NCBI GenBank assembly: GCA_025917655.1
Contig: CP084616.1
Coordinates: 1,736,001-1,800,000, forward strand
Direction of reading: 5' to 3'
Length of the DNA stretch: 64,000 nt
From: Chlorella sorokiniana
Lineage: Eukaryota; Chlorophyta; Trebouxiophyceae; Chlorellales; Chlorellaceae
The notes under the pieces were generated by a model that did not search any database, was not told where the DNA came from, and saw only the letters and a program-made list of their open reading frames with translations. Within the stretch, counting starts at the first letter, position 1; each line of letters starts with the position of its first letter. This document shows positions 35,301 through 46,100 of this stretch, piece by piece. The translations under genes were made by a program, and so were the position numbers.

Positions 35301-36472
35301 CCGCCGCTTCCCCCGTCTTCTTCCTCCTCTCTGCTCCAACACCCCCTGCTGCCCCTCCGCTTCCCCCTCTTCTTCCTCCTCTCTGCTCCAACAGCCCCCT
35401 GCTGCCCCTCCGCTCCCTCCCTGCTTCCCCCTCTCTGCTCCAACACCCCCTGCTGCCCCTCCGCTCCCTCCCTGCTTCCCCCTCTCTGCTGCCCACACCC
35501 CCTGCTGCCCCTCCGCTTCCCCCTTCTTCTTCCTCCTCTCTGCTCCAACAGCCCCCTGTTGCCCCGCCGCTTCCCCCTTCTTCTTCCTCCTCTCTGCTCC
35601 AACAGCCCCCTGCTGCCCCGCCGCTCCCCCTTCTTCTTCCTCCTCTCTGCTCCAACAGCCCCCTGCTGCCCCGCCGCTCCCCTCCCTGCTTCCCCCTCTC
35701 TGCTCCAACACCCCCTGCTGCCCCTCCGCTTCCCCCTCCCTTCTTTTTTTCCCCCAGGTGATGGCCGACCCCGACCTCGCCTCCATGATGACCAACCCCA
35801 AGGTGCGGCGCCCGCCCCGCCTCTCACCGCGCCTCCCCTTGCACCTCCTCGCTGCTCTGCCGTCCTCTGTGCCGCCCTGCTCGAGCTTTTCCGAGCCAGC
35901 CTGCCTGGAGCAGCGCCTCGTGGCCATGCCCTTGCTCGTGGGTCCCTGCACGGTTGTGAACCTATGCCTGCGTCTCCCCCTGCTCCGCAGGTCATGGCCG
36001 CCATTGCTGAGTGCACCAAGAACCCGATGGCCATCTTCCAGTACCAGAACGACGAGCAGGTGCGGCAGTGCAGGCCCCATGGCCGCACCTGGCACAACTC
36101 GCACCCGGCGCCGCTGTTGCGCGATTTGGGCAGCACCCACCTACGGTTCTTGATCGCCGTGCAGCAACTGATTGTGGCTGATCTGGCGCGTGGGCTTCCC
36201 CCGTGCAGGTCATGCGCGTGTTTGAAAAGATGAGCCAGCTGTTCCCCAACGCTGCCGCGATGGGAGGCATGCCCGGTATGCCCGGCATGCCCATGCCCCC
36301 AGCCAGAAGTAGCCAGCCAGCCTTTCGCCCAGTCAGCAGCTGTGCGTGTGGAGGAGCTTATCAGACGCCTACCTTTGTTTGGCATGCAGACGCCCAGGTT
36401 GTGCAGCTCTGCTCACAGCCGGCGGCATCACCCACACTACCCGGCGGCAGCGCCCACCTCCAGCTTCCTTGA
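32339..36472 (+). CDS. TIC40: TIC40, chloroplast inner-envelope import co-chaperone
   Basis: Anchors stromal chaperones to the TIC import channel. Exons: 32339-32722, 32874-32988, 33185-33310, 33616-34199, 34379-34443, 34571-34682, 34890-34943, 35758-35802, 35991-36059, 36209-36472. An N-terminal transit-like, Pro-rich region is followed by a membrane segment IPPIVYVGIGVVLATVLGKV (exons 2-3), a Met-rich helix MEQMMKQMMKQMGAA, a Gly/Phe repeat region (about four GANPFGA units) and the Hip/Sti1-like C-terminal domain (MLDMLKNPEMQ, KMLYPYLPEPMRNQETFEWM, NPEYRKQLEDML, DLASMMTNPKVMAAI, VMRVFEKMSQLFPNA). One-base run losses near 33715, 34072 and 34133 break exon 4. The nominal stop at 36472 is doubtful; one more C near 36298 would end the protein at MPPSQK. 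Introns 4 and 5 end with GTACYGCAG. Confidence 0.9.
33350..33402 (+). repeat. T-rich tract in TIC40 intron
   Basis: Runs of T, including about 16 consecutive Ts, in a genome that is otherwise GC-rich. It lies in intron 3, far from the acceptor, so it is not a simple polypyrimidine tract. Confidence 0.9.
35105..35757. repeat. Pyrimidine minisatellite with CAG ends filling a TIC40 intron
   Basis: About twelve units of 51-54 bp built from ccccctgctgcccc, cttcccccttcttcttcc and tcctctctgctccaaca, most ending in CAG. The array fills most of the intron before the VMADPDLASMM exon. Each unit looks like a polypyrimidine tract plus an AG. Both strands remain open through it, giving spurious long frames (Pro/Ser/Leu-rich on plus, Gly/Arg/Glu-rich on minus). 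Confidence 0.95.
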
Positions 36473-37482
36473 TCCAGAAAGCGCCCTGCAGCCCCGTCTG
36501 CTCATTTCTTCTTTCCTTGCGCCTCTGCCGCCCTTTCCACCCCAACCCCCATTCTCGGCCAGCCTGGCCCTGACGTGGCCGTCAGTTCATTTCGCTGCAT
36601 GCCGTCGCCCCGCATGACCCGGGCGCCAGCCTCGCCTTGTTGATCTCTCCTCCTTGCATGCATGCTTCATTCTATTCCCTTGATGCAAGCCTGCAAGGGG
36701 TTTCTGTGACAGATCACTTCAGTGCAAGCATTCAGATGGCTAAGCGAGCCGGTCGGCATGCGGGCTGCACCCGTATGGGCCCGCCGGAGGGCAGGCGCAA
36801 CCCACCTGCGCCTCTACCTCCGCAGAATGATTTGGTTTCTGATGGTCACTCGCAAGTCGTGATTGCGGCATTCAGGCAGCTTCGGAACCTCATCGCTTGT
36901 TGTAAAGGCCGCCGACTGAGCTGCTGGGCCCGCTGCGTAGCCGTGGCCCCCTGCCAATGCCGTGGGCGCCAAAGTGAATGCAGTGCTGGTGCGGAGGCTG
37001 GCCCTTTTGCAGCATCTTTCAGCACTTGAGTTTCGACACGGTTCCATCCGAGGCGGCGCTGCCTGTGCCCGGCTGGATTCAGCCATCACTCGGCGCTCCG
37101 CGCCGCCAGCTGACTCGCTGCCACCTCAGCTGCGGAGCCCATACACGGAGAGCCCCTCGCCATACCTTCATTGCTCATAAATCGCAAGATGAGAGCTGAC
37201 ATACCTTGTGCAAGGCCTGGGTAGCATGCCGCAACAACCCAGCAAAATTCCTGCTTTGGGTCCGGCTGCAGCGGCACCGTCAGGGCCTGAAGCGGCCGCG
37301 GAAAGCGCACACAGTGACGTTCTGATAAGCACGAGTGAGGGCCTGCCCTGCACCAGCGCGCATGGGGCTAGGGTTTGCTGTGCCGCGAGCCAACGTCCAA
37401 GCCCACGCCCAGCCATCTTCGCTGCACTTTTCCCGATTGGCTGTTGCCCTTTTCAATCGTGCTCTAAGACAATAACCTGCAG
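36473..37482. other. Spacer between TIC40 and dehydrogenase gene
   Basis: No recognised coding exon. A TGTAA lies at 36901-36905. The first exon of the dehydrogenase gene must lie upstream of 37483, probably in the last few hundred bases, but was not identified. Confidence 0.4.
36901..36905 (+). terminator. TGTAA poly(A) signal of TIC40
   Basis: TGTAA about 430 bases after the nominal TIC40 stop, the best match in the spacer. Confidence 0.35.
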
Positions 37483-38798
37483 CCTTTGGTCCCCGGGAGT
37501 TTTTGGAGCGCTGGGCGGCGGAGCTGCGGGCGGCGGGGATGGTGGTGCAGGCGTGGCCGCATGCTGTGCGCGACCTGAGCAGGGTGGAGTTTGCTGTGGT
37601 CTACGATCCGCCCCCAGGCCTGCTGGCGCGCTGCCCAAACCTGAAGGCCGTGCATAGCATGGTGAGCTCGCTGGCGGCTTCTGAGCTGGCTGGCTGGCAG
37701 TTGGGAGCGTGCTGAGGGGGCGGGTGAGGAGGGGAGGGGGCGCAGGGTGCGGGTGCAGGCCGAGAGGCTGAGGTGCGGCGGCGCCCGCTGCCGGGCCCCG
37801 GCAGCAGCACCAGCCTGGCTGAGACGCGCGGGCGCAGCGCCAAGTCGACATTGCGGACACGTCTGCACGCCGCGCTCCACCGCAGCACCCTGTTCTTTCT
37901 GCACAGCCTGGCTTGGGTGTTTGACACCAGGGACGTAAGTTTAACTCACAAAACTTTGCTCTCAATTGAAGCCATTGACAGAGCTCGTGCTGTGCTGTGC
38001 TGTGCTGCGCTGTGCTGTGCAGGGGGCGGGGTGAGCCCAGGCATGCTGGACCCGCGCGTGTGCCCGCCCCACCTGCCCCCGCTGCGCCTGCTGGACCCCC
38101 TGCTGGCACAGCGCATGGCCACATTTGCGCTGTGGGCCGTCATCAACTGCCACCGGCGCTGGTGGGCTTCAGGGCGCGCGCGTGGGGCAGGCGGGCGGGG
38201 GGGGCATCGTCTTCGCGTGTGCAGCATGTGTGCTGTAGGGCTAGGCGGGGTGTGTCCGTGGGCCAGGTGAAGGGGAAGAGGAGGGCGGGGTGGCCGGAGA
38301 CCGCTGCCGTACGTTTGTTTGTCCGGCGTAGCGCGTTGCGACGACCTGCTTTGCTTCCCCTTCCCGCCACTCACCCTCTGCTTCCAAGCTGGGGCTCAAG
38401 CCTGGCCTTCCCGCCTCCCCCCACCCCTGCCTCCCCACACAGCGACGCGTACCTATCGGCGCAGCGCTCCCGTGACTGGGGCGCGGTCAAGGCGGTGGAT
38501 GGCCCCTGCCCGCGGGACAACGGCGACGTCGGGGTGGGGGTTATGGGCGCGGGGCAGATGGGTGAGCTGGGCAGAGCGGCTGCAGCCGGGCCTGGACCAG
38601 CTGCCGCGATTGGCTGGACTGATGTGCTGCCCCGCCGCACGCTGTGCTTCAACGCGCATGCATGTGCGGCAGTCGCGGCCGCTGCTTGGCTGGCTTCCTT
38701 GATGTGGGTTGTGGGATTCCTGCAACTCAAGTTGAAGTGGTCCCTTTCTTCACCCCAAAGTTGGGGGTGGGGGCTTGGACTGGGCCTGCTTGTCGTTT

Positions 38799-38833
<35 letters not shown>

Positions 38834-40000
38834 GCGCCTCCCCCTCCTCCCCCTTCCTCCATGCAGGCTCTGCCGCCGCTGAGGCGCTGGCAGGGTGCGG
38901 CTACCGAGTGTCGGTCTGGAGCCGCACGGTGCAGGATCCCGCAGCTGCCCTGCAGCTGCCGGCGGGGGTGCGGCGCTTCCACGGGCAGGAGCAGCTGCGC
39001 GCGTTTGCGGCAGCCGCAGACGTGCTGGTGTGCCTGCTGCCGCTGACGCCGCAGACGCGGTGCGCTGCTGCTGCAGCTGCTGCTGCTGCTTGCGCTTGTG
39101 TGGAAGTAAGAGGAAGAGATTTATCCTGGCTGGTGCTGCTGCTGTTGGCTGCAACGGTGGCTTGCTCTACGCATGGCCCCGCTGCCTCCCTGCCAATCGT
39201 TCGGTGACCCCCCTCCCACACGCGCACACAAAAGAAAATGCCCCTGCCGTGCACTCCCTGCCCGCACTTGTCCCAAGCTCCCAACTGCTAATGTTGCAAC
39301 CCGCAAATGCTACTGATGCATTTAGACCATAGCTGCCCCTCTGTCACCCCCCCCACCCACCCACCCCCACCCCCGCGCCCCCGCCCCCCGCGCCCCCGCC
39401 CCTCCAGCGGCATCCTCAACGCCCGCCTCTTCTCCTGGCTGCCGCGCGGCGCCGCCCTGGTGCAGCTGGGGCGGGGGGGGCCAGCTGGTGGAAAGCGACC
39501 TGCTGGGGGCGCTGGGCTGCGGCCAGCTGGCGGCGGCCGTGCTCGATGTCTTTGAACTGGTGGGTGCCTGCTTTGGCAAAGGGCGGCGTTTGACTGGGTT
39601 GCAAGCGGGTGTCGGGCTTTGCCTGGGGGCGCTACACTGTGACAAGGACAGCTTGAGTTGGTGGATAGGAGATGCATCGAAGGTAAAGTTGCTGCCACAT
39701 CGCGTGGAAGGGACTCAAGGCCTCAGGACTGACGACAGCAGAGAGGGGAGGGGGAAGGAGGGAAGCAGCAGCGGCGGGAGGGGGCCAACACCCTGTGTCC
39801 TTTGCTGCCCGCCGCCGCTCCGCAGGAGCCGCTGCCGCCAGAGAGCCCCCTGTGGACCCACCCCGCCGTGCGAGTTTTCCCGCACGCCGCCGCAACCCCG
39901 ACCTGGCGGCGGCGGCGGCGCGCATCGCGTCGGCTCGGCACGCCGTGCTGGCGGGGGCGCTGCCGCCGGGGCGGTCGTTGACAGGGAGCGTGGCTACTGA
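37483..40000 (+). CDS. GhrA-like D-isomer 2-hydroxyacid dehydrogenase
   Basis: NAD(P)H-dependent reductase of glyoxylate/hydroxypyruvate type. Exons: 37483-37661 (FLERWAAELRAAGMVVQAWP, PNLKAVHSM), 38023-38161 (LLDPLLAQRMATFALWAVIN), 38443-38561 (DAYLSAQRSRDW, VGVMGAGQMG), 38867-39059 (EALAGCGYRVSVWSRT, VLVCLLPLTPQTR), 39408-39559 (GILNARLFSWLPRGAALVQL, LLGALGCGQLAAAVLDVFE) and 39826-40000 (EPLPPESPLWTHPAVRVFPH, ending VVDRERGY). The GAGQMG glycine motif begins the Rossmann fold, LPPESPLW and the His in FPH match the catalytic region, and the RGY end is typical of GhrA. Frame changes at G or C runs near 38030, 39473-39480, 39893 and 39975. The first exon with the start codon was not found. Confidence 0.85.
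38800..38832. repeat. (AC)n microsatellite in dehydrogenase intron
   Basis: A run of about 16 AC units some 35 bases before the acceptor of the exon encoding EALAGCGYRV. Confidence 0.95.
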
Positions 40001-41311
40001 GCTGGCGGGGAAGCAGGCGGCGGCAGACAGCGCATGCCCGGCATACATGTTCGTGCTTTCCTTGCCGACCGTGCATGCCTTGGCCAGGCGGAATGCTTTA
40101 CCTCGTCGTCTCATATTACAGCGGCACAAGCGCTCTCGCAGATGCTCAATAAACTACCCTCAAACATGGAAGATCGTGGCACGGGCAAAAGTGGGATCGC
40201 TTGCCGGAAGGGAGGGCGGGGCTCCGAAAAGGGGCGGCAGGGCAAAACCGTGGAAACCAAGCGGCCTGATATAAAACGGCCTGGGCAGGCGTGTCTGTGG
40301 TGATGGCGTGTGTGGTGGGGGTCCTGTGCAGAGAGAGGGCTTGTGGAGGGGGGCCTCCACGGGCCGGCGGTACAGGGGGACGGGTGGGCTTGGGAAGGGG
40401 CAGGGGCGCTTATTCTGCAGGCTTAAGCAAACAGGGGGTGGCGGGTCCAACTGCCACGATAAGTGTGCCATAAACTATTGAAGCGCAGGAGGGGCGGCAG
40501 GCAAGAAAGCACTGCCCAGGGAGGGCCTCCGCTGGGCTACAGAGGGTGGGGGGCAGGTTCTCAGCTTCATACAACTTTGTTGCTACAGGAAGGACGGCGA
40601 AAGGTAGGAAAGGAAGCACACTGGCAGGCGGGGGCCTCGCTTCTGCCAGGGAGCGCCCGCGGGGGCCAAACAACAGGCGCGTAATGAAATGTAAGTCTGC
40701 CGAACACGGAAACTTGGAATCGAAGGTAAAAGCAGGGGCAAGGGGCGATGGATTGGATACATGGCGGCACGCAGTACAAATTAAACATCGTACTCGGGTT
40801 GCAAGAGCCCCGCAGCGTTGGCAGGGCTTGCAGCGGGACAGCCAGGCGCAGCAAGATTGGCGTCCAGCATCAGAATTGTGAGCGGCCGATTGCGGCAGAG
40901 GGGCCTCTCCATATTATCTCCAGGCAGAAGGGCGGCGCAGCAGAGGGGAGGGGTTTGGGTTGCTTTGGTGGAGCGAGCGGCGGTGGCATCAGGTGGCATC
41001 AGGTGGCAATGGTTGACGCAGCACGCGAGAGCGCTGCCCTGCAGGGCGCTCGGGTGGCTCACAGGCCGGCCATGCTGCAGGGGATGGGGGCAGGGGACAG
41101 CGGTGGGCACACAGCGTGGCTCAGCAGGGGCTGCGCCCCATGCTGCAGAGATGTGGCTGGTGGCCGGCTGCCAGCTGGCGCCGACGGGTCCCAGCGCTGC
41201 CGATGTCGGCGCTGCCTGTCGGCCGTGAGTGCCCGTGCCCCCTGCCCTCCCCACACACCCCCACCAGACACACACCACATGCACACCCACCACACACACA
41301 TCATCACCCAC
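40001..41311. other. Region between dehydrogenase and mTERF-like exons
   Basis: No exon could be assigned with confidence. The missing 3' exons of the minus-strand mTERF-like gene should lie in the upper part. A TGTAA at 40690-40694 could serve the plus-strand dehydrogenase. A short tandem repeat, ggtggcatca, lies near 40980-41005. Confidence 0.35.
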
Positions 41312-42237
41312 CTGCGCAGCTCACGGACGCTCAGGTCCGACAGCAGGGCCGGCTTCTCCAGCACCAGGCTGCGGGGCGGAGAGGAGGGGCACAGCGGTTG
41401 AACACGAACAAAGTTGTGTGCCCCCGGGTATGGGGTGAGCGACGGAGGGTGTCGCTCGCTGCAGCGAGCAACCTGTGGCGTAAAAGCAGCAAAAAACCGT
41501 GCAGCAACGCAATCTCCCCCTCCCCCTGAGAGCTGCCGTCCGCGGCAGGAACGCATATCTGAGTGTGCAGCGGCGGCAGTTCCCACCTGCGCAGGCGTGC
41601 GCTGGAGATGCCGAGGGCGCACGCCAGGAACTGCACCCGCTCCTGCAGCACCGAGGGCCTGGAGGCCGCCACCTCCGGCTGGGTGGCCAGCACGGAGCGC
41701 ACCTCCGCCCCGTCAGGCCCAGCAGGCCCTGCAGGGCAGACTCCAGCGCGGGGTCGGGGCAGGCGGCGGCGGCGGCGGGGGCCTGCGTGGGTGCGGGACG
41801 GCGGGGAGGGCGGCCGGGGAGGGTGGCGTCAACGCAGCGCGATGGGACAGTTTACTGGTTCGCAGTGGTGCAGTGGGAGCGTCAGGACAGCTGGGAGGGG
41901 TGCGGGGTCCCCAGCTGGCGGGTGCGCGTCGAGTGGGGTTTTCCCAGCAAAAAGGCGCCGTGAGCCAGGGCGCCGCTGCGCTACAGCGCCCCCAGAGCTG
42001 CAGCCGCTCCCTCGACGCCATCACCAGTGCATTGCGATTTGTGTGTGATGAGCGCGACGGCGGAAGGGCACGCGGGAAAGGCTTGCTGCCACTAAAACCC
42101 CTATCTCTTTTGGCGCAGCCTGATAGGCTACGGCGGTCAGGGTGAAGCGCAATTCGCACCCTGTTGATAGTACTGGAGTGCATGCTGGCCGTGGACAGGC
42201 GGCGCAAGAACTGCTGGGAGGCGCGGGCGAGAGCCAT
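41312..42237 (-). CDS. mTERF-like organelle protein, incomplete
   Basis: mTERF proteins are helical-repeat nucleic-acid binders in mitochondria and plastids. Exon 1 (42160-42237) reads MALARASQQFLRRLSTASMH, a good organelle presequence. After a long intron, 41587-41782 reads ESALQGLLGL, VLATQPEVAASRPSVLQERV and QFLACALGISSARLR. Exon 41312-41368 reads LVLEKPALLSDLSVRELRR. The spacing of Pro, Leu-rich and VxFL elements fits two to three mTERF repeats. One base is missing from a G run near 41715. More exons should follow below 41312 but were not recognised. The assignment rests on pattern only. Confidence 0.5.
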
Positions 42238-42535
42238 GTTCGTGTGAAGAGTCGAGACGGAGGGTAGGGCGAGGTAAGGCACTGAAAATGTGCTCGAAGA
42301 GGCAGGGGAATGCCGGCAAGGCCCGCGCTCGACGCTATCAGCACCAGTTGCCAGCTGGGCGGGGCGTCTCCAGCTGGCTCAACATGCCGGCTTCTGTGCA
42401 GCTAACCACAATTCACTGTATCGACGTGTATCGAACAGCCAATTGTGGCCCGCCAGGCCTTCAATCGTGGAAGCAAGGATGAAGAGCTGTCGGCAAGGGA
42501 GTTAGCTGCCAAGGCAGCGCTCGAGAGAAACAGCC
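42238..42535. promoter_or_regulatory. Divergent spacer between mTERF-like and AsmA-like genes
   Basis: 298 bases between two opposed start codons. An AT-richer patch lies at about 42405-42445 (accacaattcactgtatcga). Confidence 0.45.
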
Positions 42536-43072
42536 ATGTTGCTCATGGCGCTGGGAAGTAGTCTCCGCCCACCCGCTGGTGCGGCGGGGAGGCCTCGTGG
42601 CCAGGCTAGCCTGGCGGCCCGCGGTGGCAGCCGCCTTTGCAGGAGCTACGGCCGCTCGGCGTTGCGACGGGCTGCTGGCTTTGCAGCCAGGGACGGCAAG
42701 GCAGCCAACAATGCCACAGAGCAGCCGAGCTCTGGCGGAGGCAGCAGTGGCGGCTCCGGCGATCGCCGCGGCGGCTCTGGCGGCAGCGGCGGCGACGGCA
42801 GCGGCGGCGGGGGGCCCGGCGGGGACGGCGAGCGAGCCACGCGCCGCGCCCTCGCCCTCGCCGCGCTCAAGTGGACGGCGGCGGCGGCGGCGCTGGCGCC
42901 GCCGCGCTGCTGGCGGCGGCACCATACGCACTCAGCAACCCGCTCGTTCTTCGCTTGGCCCTCGCCACCCTCAACATATTTGCCCCTACCGATGTGTGGC
43001 TCGATTTGGACCGGCTGGAAGCCGGCTGGCAGCGGCCCCTGCAGCTGCACAACCTGCGCCTCATCGTGCGCA

Positions 43073-43103
<31 letters not shown>

Positions 43104-46100
43104 TGGCAGCGGCAGCGACGACGGCGGAGCGCCCTTTGACCCCAGCAGCAGCGACGAAGAGGACGACCACCCTGCGGCGGCCTCGCCAGCGGGGACGCGT
43201 CACACGCAGCGCAAGGGGGAGGTGGGTGCAGGCCTCTTCCGGCGGCGGCGGCGGCGGCGCCGCGCGAGCGGAGCCCCTGGCAGCGGCGGCGACGGCGCGG
43301 CCGCGGGCACGCCCCGCCGCCGCCGCACGCTGATATCTGTGGAGCGCATGCGCACGCCGCAGACGCTGCTGCAGCTGCTGAGAGGGGGAAGAGGTGGGTG
43401 CTGCAAGCTTGGGGGAGGGGTTGGGGGGTCGGGCCACGCGAGGGGGCCGCTTGCGTCGCCGCGCCTGCCTGAGGCCTGCAGGCTGCTCCGACTGCTTCTG
43501 ATGCAAGCTGGCTGCTTTCTTCCTGTCTTCTTGATGAGCCGCCGGCCTATGAACTGGCCTCCAGCAGAATGTTTGTATTTCTAGCGCGCCGGATTTCGAC
43601 CCCCCGTGTTGCAGTGGAGGTGATTGTGAGCCGGCCGCAGATCGACTGCACCCTGAATGCAGAGGGCACGCCGCGGCTGCTGGCCGTACTGCAGCAAGCG
43701 GGCCTGGTGCCCGCGCCGCACCCCGCCCCAAGCAGTCCGCGGTCGCCGCCGCCGCCGCTCCCTCCACCGCCGCGCTCGGCGGGGGGGCGCGGCTGCCGCC
43801 GGCCGGGCCCTCCTGCCGGCGGCGGCAGCGGCTCGCGCGCCGGGGGCGAGGCTGGCGCGGCGGCGGCGCCGCCGCCGGCGGTGGTGCAGCTGGCGGCGCC
43901 GGGGCGGCCGGGCGGCGGCGCCAGCTCAGCGCCAGCGGGGCACGACAGCGACAGCGACCATGAGGAGCACCCGCTGCCGTCCCTGGCCGAAGCAGCGGCG
44001 GCGGCGGCGGCGGCAGTGGCGGCGGCGGCGAAAGGGCGCAGGAAGGACGGCGGCGCCAGAGGCGGCAACGGCGAGGGCGGCAGCAGCTCCGCTGCAAGCG
44101 GCGGGTCGGCAGCAGGCCGGCCGCCAGACGCGGCCGCTGGGCAGCCTGCCCGCAGCCCGCAGCAGCAGCAGCAGCAGCAGCCCCTGCCTCCTCCCAGCAG
44201 CAGCAGCAGCAGCCCGAGGGTCAGCCGCGGCGGCTGGGCCCGCCGCCGCCGCGCAGAAGCGCATGGCGGCGCTGCGCACGGCGCTGCCGCGCCTGCCCGA
44301 CGACAGCAGCGACAGCGAAGACGAGCAGGCAGCGGTGGCGGCGGCGGCCGCTGCCAAGCGCAGGCCTGCCGGCAGCTCTGCTCAGTCTGTGTCGCCAGCA
44401 GCCCTGCTCGGCTACATGATGCCTGCTCGGGCAGCGCAGCAGGCGGCCAAGCGCGCTGCTCCGGCCAGCAGCAGCAGCGGCGGCGGCGGCGGCGCGGCCC
44501 GCTGGCGACGGGGCCAGCAAGGGGGCCTGGGGCGCCTGGCGGCGACAGGCAAGCCAAGGGTTGGCTGCCAGAGAGCCTTCAGCAGGCGTCTGCCACCGTG
44601 GACCTATCTGGTGTGTGCGCGGTTTTGTTTTGGGGGCGGGGGCAGGCTGATGCATGTAGATGCCGCCAACGCCCTGCTGTGGCGTAGCACTCGGCTGCAC
44701 CCCCAAGCCCACACCTGCCCTCACACACACAGCGAGCAGCTGCATTGATCAGCCCACTCCTCCCCTCTCCCCCACCACCACCACCACTGCTGCCCCCCCC
44801 GACGCCGCAGGCGAGCTGCGGGTGGCGGCAGCCAGCGTGTTCCTGTCCGACGGCGCCCTGCTCGTCCCCGCGGAGCTGCGGTGCGGCACCGCCTTGTACT
44901 GCCCCTCGCACCGCCCGGCGCACACCGCTGCAGCCCGCGCCCAGCCCTGGGCCCGCCAGCGTGCTTTGTGGGCCTGGCTGCTGCAAAGCAGAGCTCTTGC
45001 GGCAGCGTCCTCGACGCACCTGCGGAGTGCCGCGCTCGCAGAGCGCCGCCAGCTCAGCGTGCGGCCTCCTTGACCCCCTGCTTTGCTTCCGTGCTGCCTG
45101 CAGGGAGCTGCTGGGAAGCCGAGTGCACTTTGAGGTGCTGCGGGGTCTGGCCGCCATCGAGGAGGCGGCCGCCGAGGAGCGGCCCGCCGCAGCCGCCACC
45201 GCGGCGCCCGGCAAGGGCGGCGGTGCTGCCAGCAGCAGCAGCAGCAAGGAGCTGAAGTGGGCGCGGCAGCGGCCCGCCGTGCTGCTGCCCTGGGGCACAG
45301 GTAAGGGCGGCCAGGGGCAGCCTGCCGCCGGCCTGCTGCCAAGCATGCCCTGCCGGCTGCTGCCGACTCCCGTTTGTGCGCCGCCTTTGCTCAGCCAGGC
45401 ACATGCCAAGCATGCTGCCCAGCCCAGAGCTGGAAGGAGCGGGCTGCAACGCAGTGTGGCAGGCGGTGCCAGGGCAGGAGCACCTCTCAGCTGTGCCGCT
45501 GCCGGCTGCCGCCGCCCTTCCCGCTGCCGCAGGCGCGCCGCAAGCCCCCGTCTCAGTCCGGCTTGACTCCCCAACCATGCGCTTCAGGCAAGCCCCCGGC
45601 TTGCGCCGGCGCTGCCGCCGCCCGCCTGCAGCAGAGGCAGCTGGCTGGGCAGCGTCTTGCAGCCCCGCAAGCGCTCCGTGCTGCTGCGAGGATTTGTGAG
45701 GTTCTTGCGGTGACGCAACTGGTTGCTTGCTTGCTTGCCGTGGCTTGCTCCCTGCAGCCTGCAGGGCTGGCAGACGGCGCGTGGGTTCACCTACCTGCGG
45801 CGCCCCCTGGAAGCCAGCATGAAGCTGACCCCAGCCCTGGGCAGGTGCGGCTGCGAGGCGGCTGCTTGCTGGGGCCCGGCCCGCGGTTGCCCAGCCAGGG
45901 GCGCGCCCCTCGTTGCAAGTTGCGACCGCTTCTGTCCTCTGCTTGCCTGGTTTGAGCGTTTCTGCCGCTGCAGCGCCGCTCAGCTTCCCTTCCCTGAGCT
46001 CCCTCCGCTGCCTGCACAGCGCCCCCGAGCATGGCACCGTCAAATGTACTGCACGGTACCGCATCCCCCGCAGGTACTTCTTCAAATACCTCCACCCCGC

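Noticed and set aside
34823-36385. A 520-residue open frame on the minus strand rich in Gly, Arg and Glu
   Set aside because: It is the reverse reading of the pyrimidine minisatellite and exons of TIC40; its repetitive composition follows the DNA repeat.
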